From: Myxococcales bacterium
GTDB taxonomy: Bacteria > Myxococcota > Polyangia > Polyangiales > Polyangiaceae
DNA length: 25,173 nucleotides
Assembly: GCA_003151595.1 (NCBI GenBank)
Contig: PLXW01000057.1
Span: forward strand, 87,803-112,975
Direction: 5' to 3'
Positions 1 through 7,914 of this stretch are shown one piece after another (the stretch's first letter is position 1; every line of letters begins with the position of its first letter). Below the pieces are notes generated by a model that was not told the DNA's origin, did no database searches, and was given only the letters and a program-made list of their open reading frames with translations. The position numbers and the translations under genes were made by a program.

Positions 1-2153
1 TGGGCGACAACGTCTACCTGGGCGATCGAAACGGCGTGCGCACGCCGATGCAGTGGAGCGCCGATCGCAACGCCGGCTTCTCGCGCGTGAATCCGCAGCG
101 GCTGATTCTGCCGATCGTGATCGACCCCGAGTACCACTACGAGGCGATCAACGTCGAAGCGCAGCAGGCGAACGTGAGCTCGCTCCTGTGGTGGACCAAG
201 CGGCTCATCGCGCTGCGAAAGAAGCACAGGGCCTTCGGCCGCGGTTCGATCGAGATCCTTCACCCCGAGAACCCGCGCGTCTTCACGTTCGTGCGCGAGC
301 TCGAAGGGGAGTCGATCCTCGTCGTGGTGAACCTGTCGCGCTTCGCGCAGGCGGTGGAGATCGATCTTGCGAAGTACGAGGGGAGCATCCCCACCGAGCT
401 GTTCGGACGGACGCGCTTCCCGCACGTGACGAAGGCGCCATACACGATCACGCTCGGCGGCTACGCGTTCTACTGGCTCGCGCTGGAGGCCCCGGAAGAT
501 CCGGAGCGCCTGCGCGCCTCGTATCTTCCTCCGGCGATCGACGGCTCGTCGTTCGGTGCGCTGGCCGGCGGCTTCGAGCGGGGCTTTCTGGAGGACGTGC
601 TCCCGGCGTTCGTGCGGAGCCGGCGATGGTTCCGCGGGCGCGCGCGGATGATCACGCAGGCGCAAGTGACCGAGTCGATTTCGATCGGCGAGGGCGACAC
701 GGCGATGGTCCTCGCGCTCGTGACGATCGACTACGCCGAGGGGGAGCCCGAGACGTACGCCGTGCCGATGGCGTTCGTCGCCAAGGGGGCACGCGCGGTG
801 GCGCCGGACGCGGTGATCGCGAACGCGCGCGTGGGCGGCAAGGAAGGGGTCATCGTCGACGCGCTCGAGGACGGCGCGTCGTCGCGCGCACTCGTCGACA
901 CCATCGCGCAGCGCGCGCGGATCGCGGGGCTGGGGGGAGAGCTGGTGGCGACTCCGTACGAGGGCGCGCCGGATGCCGCCGGGGCCGGGACCGACGACCA
1001 CGGCGAGCTCAAGACCATCAGCTCTCTGCACGCGAACGCGGCGATTCGCTGGGGCGACAAGTATCTCCTCAAGGTGTTCCGCCTGGTCGAAGACGGCCGG
1101 AGCCCGGAGCTCGAGATGGGACGCTTTCTAACGACGCACGCGCCGGGGATCGCGCCGGACATCGTGGGTGCGATCGAATACGTGTGCGGGCGCGGCGAGC
1201 CGCGATCGATCGCGGCGCTCGCGCGCTACATACCGAACGAAGGGACGGCGTGGGAGCACGCGCACGGCGAGATTCAGCGGTTCTACGATCGCGTGGTGGC
1301 CCGCAGTCCGGACGCTCCCGCGCCGGAGGTGCCGAACCCTTCGCTCGTCCTGCGCGCGAAAGAGATGCCGTCGGCCGAGGTGCTCGCCGTGATCGGCTCG
1401 TACCCCACTGCCGCGGCGCTCCTCGGCACCCGCACCGCCGAGCTCCATCTCGCGCTGGCGGCGAGTGACGATCCCGCCTTCTCACCGGTTCCGTTCTCGA
1501 CGTTCGACAGGCGGTCGCTGTACCAGTCGCTCCGCAACCTCGTCGGCCGCGTGATGCGCACGCTTCGCTCGCGTCGCTCCGAGCTGTCGCCGCACGCCGT
1601 GCCGCTGGCGCGCGCGCTGTTCGACGACGAAGCGGCGATCGTCGGTCGCTTCGAGTCGCTGGTGCACGAGCCGATCGCCGCGCTCCGCACGCGCATTCAC
1701 GGCGACTACCACCTCGGGCAGGTGCTCCACACGGGGCGCGACTTCATCATCATCGATTTCGACGGCGGGCCCGATCACGATCTCCCCGAGCGCCGCCGGA
1801 AGCGCTCGCCGCTCCGCGACGTAGCCGGCATGGTCCGAAGCCTTCACTACGTCGCGTACTCGGCTATCTACGGCGGCACCGTGGTGCGCGAGACGGATCG
1901 CGCGATCGTGTTGCCCTGGGCGGCGCAGTGGGCCGCGTGGTCCGCGGCGGCCTTTCTTCGCGGGTATCGAGAGCGGGCGGTGGGCGCGTCGTTTTTGCCG
2001 GCGAGCGACGAGTCGCTGGCGATGCTGCTCGATCGCTTCGTCTTGGCGAAGGCGTTTCACGAGCTTGGGGGCGAGCTCGTGGAGCCGACCGAGCGGATCG
2101 CCGTGCCGCTCGGTGCGATCGTCCACATGCTCGGCCTCACGCCGCACGAGTGA
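1..2153 (+). CDS. treS: trehalose synthase-maltokinase fusion (TreS-Mak), 3' part
   Basis: Bifunctional enzyme of the GlgE alpha-glucan route: the TreS part interconverts trehalose and maltose, and the maltokinase (Mak/Pep2) part phosphorylates maltose to maltose 1-phosphate with ATP. The gene is cut by the left edge. The frame is open from base 3 and begins inside the conserved TreS segment GDRNGVRTPMQWS, so the GTG at 36 is internal and not the start. The visible TreS part (GH13 C-terminal beta domain) ends near base 480. The maltokinase part follows, with LKVFRLVEDGRSPELEMGRF (bases about 1069-1128), the phosphotransferase motif HGDYHLGQVL (about 1698-1727), the metal-binding stretch IDFDGGP and SPLRDVAGM. 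About 717 residues are visible. It converges on the next gene with 15 bases between. A 6-bp stem with a 19-base loop (2133-2163) spans the stop and is weak as a terminator. The fusion assignment is firm; kinase activity is inferred from the motifs. Confidence 0.93.
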   Translation, partial: GDNVYLGDRNGVRTPMQWSADRNAGFSRVNPQRLILPIVIDPEYHYEAINVEAQQANVSSLLWWTKRLIALRKKHRAFGRGSIEILHPENPRVFTFVRELEGESILVVVNLSRFAQAVEIDLAKYEGSIPTELFGRTRFPHVTKAPYTITLGGYAFYWLALEAPEDPERLRASYLPPAIDGSSFGALAGGFERGFLEDVLPAFVRSRRWFRGRARMITQAQVTESISIGEGDTAMVLALVTIDYAEGEPETYAVPMAFVAKGARAVAPDAVIANARVGGKEGVIVDALEDGASSRALVDTIAQRARIAGLGGELVATPYEGAPDAAGAGTDDHGELKTISSLHANAAIRWGDKYLLKVFRLVEDGRSPELEMGRFLTTHAPGIAPDIVGAIEYVCGRGEPRSIAALARYIPNEGTAWEHAHGEIQRFYDRVVARSPDAPAPEVPNPSLVLRAKEMPSAEVLAVIGSYPTAAALLGTRTAELHLALAASDDPAFSPVPFSTFDRRSLYQSLRNLVGRVMRTLRSRRSELSPHAVPLARALFDDEAAIVGRFESLVHEPIAALRTRIHGDYHLGQVLHTGRDFIIIDFDGGPDHDLPERRRKRSPLRDVAGMVRSLHYVAYSAIYGGTVVRETDRAIVLPWAAQWAAWSAAAFLRGYRERAVGASFLPASDESLAMLLDRFVLAKAFHELGGELVEPTERIAVPLGAIVHMLGLTPHE

Positions 2154-2168
2154 CTTCGAGGCCAACGC

Positions 2169-3806
2169 TCACGGGGTCGGATTCGTGCGCGCCAGCTTCT
2201 TCAACCGAGCACCGACCGACTCTTCGTCGCCGAGCGGCGGCTCGTCGGAGGTGATCGACGCGAGAGGCAACAGAGACTCGAAGAGGAGCCATCCGCCGGA
2301 CGTGTCTACGAGCCGGGCCTCGGGCGCCATCGCGCGCGTGAGCGGATCGACTTGCGAGGGGTACGTCCAGGCCAGCACGTAGCGAAAGCGGCGAAGGTCG
2401 AACGCGGGGCGAAGGCCTGCGCCGTCGTGCGAGATCCGCTGGAGCGCGTTCTCCCAGCGGTGCCCCTTCGCGATGATCACGGGCGGAATGGGCGACGTCT
2501 GCTCGAACGAGACGGCCATTCGCCCGCCGCGCTCGGTGCTCGCGCGCACGGCTGCTCCGTCCACCGAGAAGACGAGGTGCCGCAGCGGGCCGCCCACGAG
2601 ATCGATCTGCGCGACCGCGCTTCCGGGCTCGATGCGCGCGAGGAGCGGATCGAGATCGCGGTACACGGCGCTGGTGGCAACCAGCTCGGGATGGAGGACG
2701 GGGACCATCGCCAAGACGGCGGCGAACGGCGCGAGGCGAGTGACGAGCCACGCGGGCGACTCGGCGCGCGGCGCGACGGCGATGGCGAAGATGGCGACGC
2801 CCGGCGCGAGGAAGCGCGCGTGGATCCACATCGCGCCGGTGACGGCGAACGGCACCTCGAAGTACGCGACGACGAGCACGATCGCGAGGAGCACGAAGCG
2901 ATGCGCGTCGATCGTCGCGCGGAGGTCGTGCGCGTCGCGGTTTTCGCGCGCGCGCGAACGAAAGCGATCGATCCCCTGGAGCGCGATGACGCTCATGAGG
3001 ACGATGAACGCGGGGCGCGTCGTCACGTCGCCGTGTCGGCCCAGGATGGCTTCGGGGAGCTGCGCGACCTTCTGCCAGGCGGCGATGTCGATGACGACGG
3101 GGACGTCGAGCAGGCTCGCGCTGCGGTGACCGATCGTGACTTTGTGCTCGACCAGCAAACCGGGGACGAGCGCGACCATCGGCGCCAATCGGAGCGCGGT
3201 CGCGCCGGCGCGAAGAGGCTGCGCGATCGCGAGGACCACGATGGCGATGCACCCGCAGACGAGCACGATCTCGTGCGCCGCGTAGAGCAGGACGAGCACT
3301 CCGAACACCCAGACCGCAGACTTGGGCGTCGGCGCGCGCACGAAGCGGTCGATCCGCGGAAGCGCGGCGAGGAACAGCGCGAGCCCGAGGACGTTCCCCA
3401 CGAACCCGAACATGAACGCGAACCCGACGGCCACCGGCGCGACCACTACGGCGGCCCACCGCGTCGTGCCCAGGTGGTCGGCGAGGCGCGCGGCGGCGAT
3501 CGGCGTCCCCGCGACCGATGCGGCGACGACGAGCTTGCACGCGAGGTCGACCGGGACGACGTACGACAATGGCCACGCCAGGAAATAGAAGAGCTGGTTC
3601 GCATGGCCGAGGTTCCACGCCAGCAGGCCGGGCGGATAGCGGCTGGCATCACCGAAATGGCGCATCGCCGCGACGATCTCCTCGTGGCACGGGAGATCGA
3701 ACATCGGCGGGTAGCGATAGACGAGGATCGGGAGCGCCACGAGGAGCGCGGCGATCCACGGCGCGATTGCGGCCATCCTGATCGCCAATCGCGAGCGCGA
3801 GGTCAC
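2169..3806 (-). CDS. polytopic membrane protein, possible GT-C-type glycosyltransferase
   Basis: I do not recognise a named family. The protein (545 residues from the GTG at 3806, or 535 from the ATG at 3776) has a short basic N-terminus and a first membrane segment (AAIAPWIAALLVALPILVY). It then has a non-cytoplasmic loop containing DLPCHEE, about ten more hydrophobic segments, and a soluble C-terminal part of roughly 170 residues. Acidic/His residues in the first loop after TM1 are typical of GT-C glycosyltransferases that use lipid-linked sugars, which fits the neighbouring polyprenol-phosphate-sugar synthase, but this is only a resemblance. The frame stays open further upstream across the divergent neighbour; that extension is antisense to a clear GT2 gene and is not real. 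I prefer the GTG because it gives the positively charged N-terminus; neither start has a clear Shine-Dalgarno. It is divergent from the GT2 gene with 78 bases between. Confidence 0.75.
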   Translation of the reverse strand: MTSRSRLAIRMAAIAPWIAALLVALPILVYRYPPMFDLPCHEEIVAAMRHFGDASRYPPGLLAWNLGHANQLFYFLAWPLSYVVPVDLACKLVVAASVAGTPIAAARLADHLGTTRWAAVVVAPVAVGFAFMFGFVGNVLGLALFLAALPRIDRFVRAPTPKSAVWVFGVLVLLYAAHEIVLVCGCIAIVVLAIAQPLRAGATALRLAPMVALVPGLLVEHKVTIGHRSASLLDVPVVIDIAAWQKVAQLPEAILGRHGDVTTRPAFIVLMSVIALQGIDRFRSRARENRDAHDLRATIDAHRFVLLAIVLVVAYFEVPFAVTGAMWIHARFLAPGVAIFAIAVAPRAESPAWLVTRLAPFAAVLAMVPVLHPELVATSAVYRDLDPLLARIEPGSAVAQIDLVGGPLRHLVFSVDGAAVRASTERGGRMAVSFEQTSPIPPVIIAKGHRWENALQRISHDGAGLRPAFDLRRFRYVLAWTYPSQVDPLTRAMAPEARLVDTSGGWLLFESLLPLASITSDEPPLGDEESVGARLKKLARTNPTP

Positions 3807-3884
3807 GACCGCGATGGTAGCGCCCCGCGCGCCGTTTTCGTCTCCGCCCGGAGCCTCCAGTGCTAAACAGGCGCGACTTCCACG

Positions 3885-4625
3885 ATGCCTTCGCCCTCCA
3901 ACGGCAAACCGCGCACGCTCATCGTCACCCCCACGTACAACGAACGCGGGAACCTGCCGCGTCACATCGCCGACGTCCGCGCGGCGGCGCCCGACGCGGA
4001 CGTCCTCATCGTCGACGACGCCTCGCCCGACGGCACCGGCGAGCTGGCCGACGCGATCGCCGCGAAGGACGACCACGTGCGGGTCATGCACCGCGCCGGC
4101 AAGCTCGGCCTCGGCACGGCGTATGTCCAGGCCTTCACGCGCGGCCTGGCCGAAGGGTACGAGCGCCTCCTCTCGATGGACGCCGACCTCTCGCACGACG
4201 CGAAATACCTCCCCGACTTCATTCGCGAGCTCGATCGTGGTGCCGATGTCGTCATCGGCTCGCGCAACATCCCCGGCGGCAGCGTCGAGGGGTGGGGGAT
4301 GGGGCGGCACATGCTCTCGAAGGGGGGCTCGCTCTACGCGCGCACCGTCCTCAACCTCGAGGTTCACGACCTGACGAGCGGCTACAAAGCGTTCTCGCGC
4401 CGCGCGCTCGAAGCGATCGATCTGCCGGCCGTCCACTCGGCGGGCTACGCCTTCATGATCGAGATGACGTACCGCGCCGTCTGCCGCGGAATGAGCGTCG
4501 CCGAGGTGCCGATCGTGTTCGTCGATCGCGTCCTCGGCAAATCGAAAATGAGCCGCAAGATCTTCCTGGAAGCCGTCAGCGTCGTGTGGAGACTTCGCTT
4601 CGATTCGCTGCGCGGTATGCTCTGA
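3885..4625 (+). CDS. polyprenol-phosphate mannosyltransferase-like GT2 (DPM1 type)
   Basis: Family 2 glycosyltransferase of the dolichol/polyprenol-phosphate-mannose synthase type. It would transfer mannose (or a related hexose) from a GDP/UDP-sugar to a polyprenyl phosphate at the cytoplasmic face, making the donor for membrane GT-C enzymes. The 246 residues show TYNE (17-20), DDASPDGT (44-51), the metal-binding MDAD (98-101), GSR (125-127), DLTSGYK (162-168) and the basic C-terminal signature DRVLGKSKMS. There is no C-terminal membrane segment, so it resembles the short soluble DPM1 form rather than the versions with membrane tails. The ATG at 3885 lies just before the GT fold and lacks a strong Shine-Dalgarno. 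The carrier-protein-like gene follows 38 bases downstream on the same strand, probably in one transcript. The sugar is inferred from family; glucose or other hexoses are possible. Confidence 0.88.
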   Translation: MPSPSNGKPRTLIVTPTYNERGNLPRHIADVRAAAPDADVLIVDDASPDGTGELADAIAAKDDHVRVMHRAGKLGLGTAYVQAFTRGLAEGYERLLSMDADLSHDAKYLPDFIRELDRGADVVIGSRNIPGGSVEGWGMGRHMLSKGGSLYARTVLNLEVHDLTSGYKAFSRRALEAIDLPAVHSAGYAFMIEMTYRAVCRGMSVAEVPIVFVDRVLGKSKMSRKIFLEAVSVVWRLRFDSLRGML

Positions 4626-4631
4626 TTGAGG

Positions 4632-4648
4632 CGCCCCGAAGCGGGGCG
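4632..4648. other. short GC-rich hairpin between GT2 and carrier protein genes
   Basis: A perfect 7-bp inverted repeat, CGCCCCG-AAG-CGGGGCG, lies in the 38-base gap between the GT2 stop and the carrier-protein start. No T-run follows on either strand, so it is not a standard intrinsic terminator. It could partly attenuate or stabilise the transcript between the two genes, or be chance in GC-rich DNA. Confidence 0.4.
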
Positions 4649-4663
4649 TAGGATCAGAGGCGA

Positions 4664-4912
4664 ATGGCATCGAACGACGTCGAAGAGAAGGTCCTCGGGA
4701 TCCTCCAGCGAGTCGCAAAGCTGGAGCCGGGCTTCAGCGCGCAGGCCGACATTTTTCGCGAGCTAGGGGTGAAGTCGGCCGCCGCGCTCGATCTGCTCCT
4801 GTCGCTGGAAGAAGACTTCGGGATCACGATCTCCGACGACGCCTTCGCCGAAGCGCGGACGGCCGAAAAGATCATAGCGCTCGTCAACGCGCTGATGGGA
4901 GTGGCGGCGTGA
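4664..4912 (+). CDS. acyl-carrier-protein-like phosphopantetheine protein
   Basis: An 82-residue protein with the size, acidity and four-helix pattern of carrier proteins: helix I (EEKVLGILQRVAKL), the loop ADIFRELGVKS, the recognition helix SAAALDLLLSLEEDFGI, and a final helix (TAEKIIALVNALM). Carrier proteins are activated by attachment of 4'-phosphopantetheine to the Ser of a D-S-L motif. Here the Ser is kept (Ser38), but Asp is replaced by Lys37 and Leu by Ala39, so the motif reads G-V-K-S-A. This is unlike fatty-acid synthase ACPs and points to a specialised carrier. It follows the GT2 gene by 38 bases. Its last 29 bases overlap the convergent membrane protein gene. Possible partners in the window are the amino acid:carrier-protein-ligase-like gene at 10995 and the acyltransferases; this is inference. 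Confidence 0.85.
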   Translation: MASNDVEEKVLGILQRVAKLEPGFSAQADIFRELGVKSAAALDLLLSLEEDFGITISDDAFAEARTAEKIIALVNALMGVAA

Positions 4913-6986
4913 CGAGTGTGCGGCGGGCGATCAGCAGAAGCACGACGACGATCGTGTAAAGGACTGCGACCACTCCTGCCAGCGCGGCGTATCCGAACGC
5001 GATGCTCGCGTACTCCAAGACGCCGCCGAGCGTCGCGCCGATGAGGTTCCATCCGAAAGCGCGCTCCGGCGCGGGCTCGTCGCGGAAGGTGACGCTGAAG
5101 ATCAAGTTGGCGAAGAGGATCGGCGAAAACGTCAAGAGGCTCGCCTCGACGAACCGAAGCGGCACGCTCGCCACGTGGAGCAAGCTCCCGAGCGGAACGG
5201 CGAACGACAAGAGGCACGCTCCGATGAGGAGCGCGTAGGCGACGGGCACGACGGCGCGCCCGCGGAGAAGCGACGCGCACCAATTCGCGGCGAGCACGAG
5301 CAAGAGGACCGAGAGGAACACCATCGAGTTGTTGAGCCACGTCGTTCCGAAGAGAAGGCTGAACTGAACGACCGACTTGGTCTCGAGGAGCAGGAAGGCC
5401 GCACCCATCAAGAAGAACGCGAGCCGCGTTAGGCGCGCTGAGCTTCTCTGAGCTTCCGTATCGCCTTTCGCTTCCAGCGGCGGGCCTGCGAGACGAAGCC
5501 CGAGCGACAAGAGCGCGATGGCGAAGAGAAGTGCTCCCATGACTCCGACGTAGAGCGGAGGGATGCCGCGCTCGCGCAGATAGAAGAACGGCCAATCATC
5601 GCTCGGCAGATCAATCGCGCCCGCATAGAGCGGCGTGCCCTTCCCAGGCGGACGACCGCGACCCACGGCGAGCATCCTGAAATCCCCGCGCTCGAACAAG
5701 AGCTCGGGAGGCTTGCCGCCGACGATCTCGAGGCTGCGCCGCAACTTCTCCGGGAGCCAGGGCGCCCGATAGAAGCTGTACATGGCAAGATCTCCCGTGT
5801 CCGTGAGGAGCGCGTAGCCGCGCTCGAAGGCGTCGACCGTATAGAGATAATTCTCCAGGCGAAGCTGGCTCATCGAGCTGATCTTCACGACCGAATCGGT
5901 GACCGCGATGATCACGAGATCGTACCGGCGTCGCGTCTGCGTCATGAACGCGCGCCCGTCGTCGATCACGAGCGTCACTCTCGGGTCGTCGTAGGGGCGG
6001 CCGGGATTGCTCCGTTGACCGATGCCGGCGACGACGGGATCGATCTCCACGGCGTCGACGTGCTCCACGCCGTTCATCAGCGCGGCCATCACGTCGTTTC
6101 CGGAGCCGGCGCCTAGGATCAGGACGTTCTTGTAAGGAGGGAGCTCGGGGTGCGCGGCACGCTGGCGATAGATCTCTTCGAAGAACGATCCCTTCAATTC
6201 ATCCGGCTCGTGCATTCCCTGAAACGCGATGCCGTTGGCGAAGATCGAGAGCTTCGGCGGGACGAATTCGATCTTCTGATACGGCGACCAGTGCACCTCC
6301 AGCGCGCCGCCGTAAGAGGGCGAGGAGAGGAGCCGAGAGTCCGCGTACCGGCAAAGGAGCGCGATGAAGAGGAGCGGCGCCATCTGGACAAGGCGATGCG
6401 CGCGCGTGTCGCTCTCCGCCAGCGCCACGTAGAGAGGCGGCGCGAGCGCGAGGAACCATGCGTACGCCGGGAGCTGAAAGAAGCTCATCGCCGTGAAGAG
6501 CGCGATGCCGGCGCACGACCCGCCGATGTCGAGCGCGTAGGCCGTGAGTGGCGGGAAGGATCGAAAGAGCTTCGCGGTGCGCTGGGAGAGGGACGCAAAG
6601 ACGAGCGCGACGAGCACGAACGACAGCGCGAGAAGCGGCAACCCGCGACTGACCGCGTCTTTCGGAATCTCCGTCGAGAAGAGCTCGCCGCCTATGGCGA
6701 GCACCGACGTCCCTGCCGCGGGAATTCCCGGATGAAACCAGGTGACGAGCGCAATGAGCAGCAGCAGCACCCACGTCGCCGCGCCGGCCACCACGGGCGA
6801 CCGCCGGTCGGAGATCCGGTGGTGAAACAGAAACCCGCACCCCATGCCGATGAAGACGGCGAGGAGCACGAGGTTCGGAAAGAAGCCGAGGTTCCAGATG
6901 TTCGCGGCGAGCACGCGAATGAGAATCAGCTCGAGCGCGAGCGTCACGAAGCCGAGACAGAAGAGCATTCGTCCAGCGCTTGCCAC
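4884..6986 (-). CDS. membrane-embedded spermidine-synthase-like protein
   Basis: A 700-residue protein with a spermidine-synthase-type Rossmann domain between two blocks of membrane helices (about residues 7-215 and 455-690). The central domain keeps SPYQKI (234-239), the nucleotide-binding loop LILGAGSGND (289-298), VEIDP (313-317) and DDGRAF (342-347). The segment that in true aminopropyltransferases reads like YDVIIxDxxDP is here YDLVIIAVTDS (355-365): the first Asp is Ala361 and only Asp364 remains. Function may therefore differ from polyamine synthesis. The start is the GTG at 6986: it shares its first G with the TAG stop of the upstream methyltransferase gene (TAGTG), typical of translational coupling. 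A longer open frame to 7412 is antisense-free but lies out of frame inside that gene and is rejected. The 3' end overlaps the convergent carrier-protein gene by 29 bases. Confidence 0.87.
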   Translation of the reverse strand: MASAGRMLFCLGFVTLALELILIRVLAANIWNLGFFPNLVLLAVFIGMGCGFLFHHRISDRRSPVVAGAATWVLLLLIALVTWFHPGIPAAGTSVLAIGGELFSTEIPKDAVSRGLPLLALSFVLVALVFASLSQRTAKLFRSFPPLTAYALDIGGSCAGIALFTAMSFFQLPAYAWFLALAPPLYVALAESDTRAHRLVQMAPLLFIALLCRYADSRLLSSPSYGGALEVHWSPYQKIEFVPPKLSIFANGIAFQGMHEPDELKGSFFEEIYRQRAAHPELPPYKNVLILGAGSGNDVMAALMNGVEHVDAVEIDPVVAGIGQRSNPGRPYDDPRVTLVIDDGRAFMTQTRRRYDLVIIAVTDSVVKISSMSQLRLENYLYTVDAFERGYALLTDTGDLAMYSFYRAPWLPEKLRRSLEIVGGKPPELLFERGDFRMLAVGRGRPPGKGTPLYAGAIDLPSDDWPFFYLRERGIPPLYVGVMGALLFAIALLSLGLRLAGPPLEAKGDTEAQRSSARLTRLAFFLMGAAFLLLETKSVVQFSLLFGTTWLNNSMVFLSVLLLVLAANWCASLLRGRAVVPVAYALLIGACLLSFAVPLGSLLHVASVPLRFVEASLLTFSPILFANLIFSVTFRDEPAPERAFGWNLIGATLGGVLEYASIAFGYAALAGVVAVLYTIVVVLLLIARRTLVTPPLPSAR

Positions 6987-7861
6987 TAGGCGCGCTTCCG
7001 CGCCAAGAAAAGCATCTCGCCCGGCAGGCGCAGGTAGATCACGGGCCGCACCTTGAAGAGCGGTAGGAGCGCGGCCGAGAAGACGCGGTGGAACCGATAA
7101 CGTCGAAGCGAGTTCGAGAGCGTCCGATGCGTGGCCGCGAATGGATAGCGTTGCGTTTCGACGTGGGCGAGCCCCGCGTCGGCCGCGAGCCGTTCGAGGC
7201 TCTTGTGCGTGAAGTACTGCACGTGCTGCCCCTGCCAGTACCACCACTTGCGCCCGAGCACGCGCGAGAGATACGAGCTCACGTCGCCGGTCCAGATCGC
7301 GACGAGACCGCCGGGCTTCAGGAGCGCGGCGATGTTCGCCATCTCGGCGCGTGGGTTCGCGAAGTGCTCGATGACACCCATGAGCGAGACGACGTCGAAG
7401 CTCGCCGGGCATCGTTCGGCGAGTCGCGCAAGCACCTCTTCGTGAACGACCAGACCGCGCTTCCTCGCGATGTCGGCCGACCAGCGCGAGAGCTCCACTC
7501 CTTCCGCCCGATACCCCACGCCGCGAGCGACGTCGAGGAGGTCACCCGTCGCGCAGCCGACGTCGAGCAGCACGCCTCCGGGGACGTGGGTTTGGATCAC
7601 CCGCAGGACCTCGCGCGCCGCAAGACGCCGCGACTCGTCGTGCCGCAGGTATTCCTCGTCGACGACGTCTTGATAGTGACGGCCGATCGTCTCCGGTACC
7701 GGATCGCAGAACACGTGTGAGCAGCGACGACAACGGACGATCCGGAATGTCCGCTGGTGCTCCGGCTTGAACATGTATGAGAACGACACCTGAGCCACGT
7801 CGGTGATCTGCGACGGAGAGATCTCCGACACGTCCGACGAGTCGCACACCGAGCAGCTCAC
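6986..7861 (-). CDS. class I SAM-dependent methyltransferase with N-terminal Cys cluster
   Basis: A 291-residue methyltransferase. The N-terminus carries C3-x2-C6 and RCRRC (C44, C47) followed by C52, a layout expected for a small zinc-binding module in this type of sugar/natural-product methyltransferase. The Rossmann domain follows: motif I LLDVGCATGD (98-107), the acidic residue in GVELSRW, then GVIEHFANPR and LLKPGG. The first gene of a minus-strand pair, its TAG stop overlaps the GTG of the spermidine-synthase-like gene by one base, so the two are probably made together. The start is a GTG at 7861, chosen because the CxxC pair begins at residue 3; no good Shine-Dalgarno precedes it. It is divergent from the GT2-methyltransferase fusion with 53 bases between. 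The substrate is unknown; nearby GT genes suggest a sugar or lipid-linked glycan. Confidence 0.87.
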   Translation of the reverse strand: MSCSVCDSSDVSEISPSQITDVAQVSFSYMFKPEHQRTFRIVRCRRCSHVFCDPVPETIGRHYQDVVDEEYLRHDESRRLAAREVLRVIQTHVPGGVLLDVGCATGDLLDVARGVGYRAEGVELSRWSADIARKRGLVVHEEVLARLAERCPASFDVVSLMGVIEHFANPRAEMANIAALLKPGGLVAIWTGDVSSYLSRVLGRKWWYWQGQHVQYFTHKSLERLAADAGLAHVETQRYPFAATHRTLSNSLRRYRFHRVFSAALLPLFKVRPVIYLRLPGEMLFLARKRA

Positions 7862-7904
7862 GATCGCGCATGCTAGCGTAGCGGCACGACCGTCAGAGAC
7901 GTTC

Positions 7905-7910
7905 AGGGAG
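7905..7910 (+). promoter_or_regulatory. Shine-Dalgarno of GT2-methyltransferase fusion
   Basis: AGGGAG sits four bases before the GTG at 7915 and supports that non-ATG start. Confidence 0.6.
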
Positions 7911-7914
7911 AGCC

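Noticed and set aside
53..1468. A 471-codon plus-strand open frame overlapping the TreS-Mak gene
   Set aside because: It is an Arg/Ala-rich shifted frame; the correct frame contains the conserved TreS and maltokinase motifs.
2133..2163. GGCCTC/GAGGCC stem spanning the TreS-Mak stop as a terminator
   Set aside because: Only six pairs with a 19-base loop and no T-run; likely by chance in such GC-rich DNA.
2352..3866. A 504-codon plus-strand open frame opposite the membrane protein
   Set aside because: Composition is almost only Arg, Asp, Glu, His and Gly, as expected for the antisense of a hydrophobic membrane protein; no family features.
3861..3869. TGCTAAACA as an extended -10 promoter element before the GT2 gene
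   Set aside because: The hexamer matches only 3 of 6 consensus bases and no -35 element is found at a suitable distance.
3807..4718. Upstream extension of the minus-strand membrane protein to 4718
   Set aside because: The extension is antisense to the well-conserved GT2 gene and to the start of the carrier protein; the membrane protein begins naturally near its first membrane segment.
6987..7412. Upstream extension of the spermidine-synthase-like protein to 7412
   Set aside because: It runs out of frame inside the methyltransferase gene, and the TAGTG junction gives a better start.
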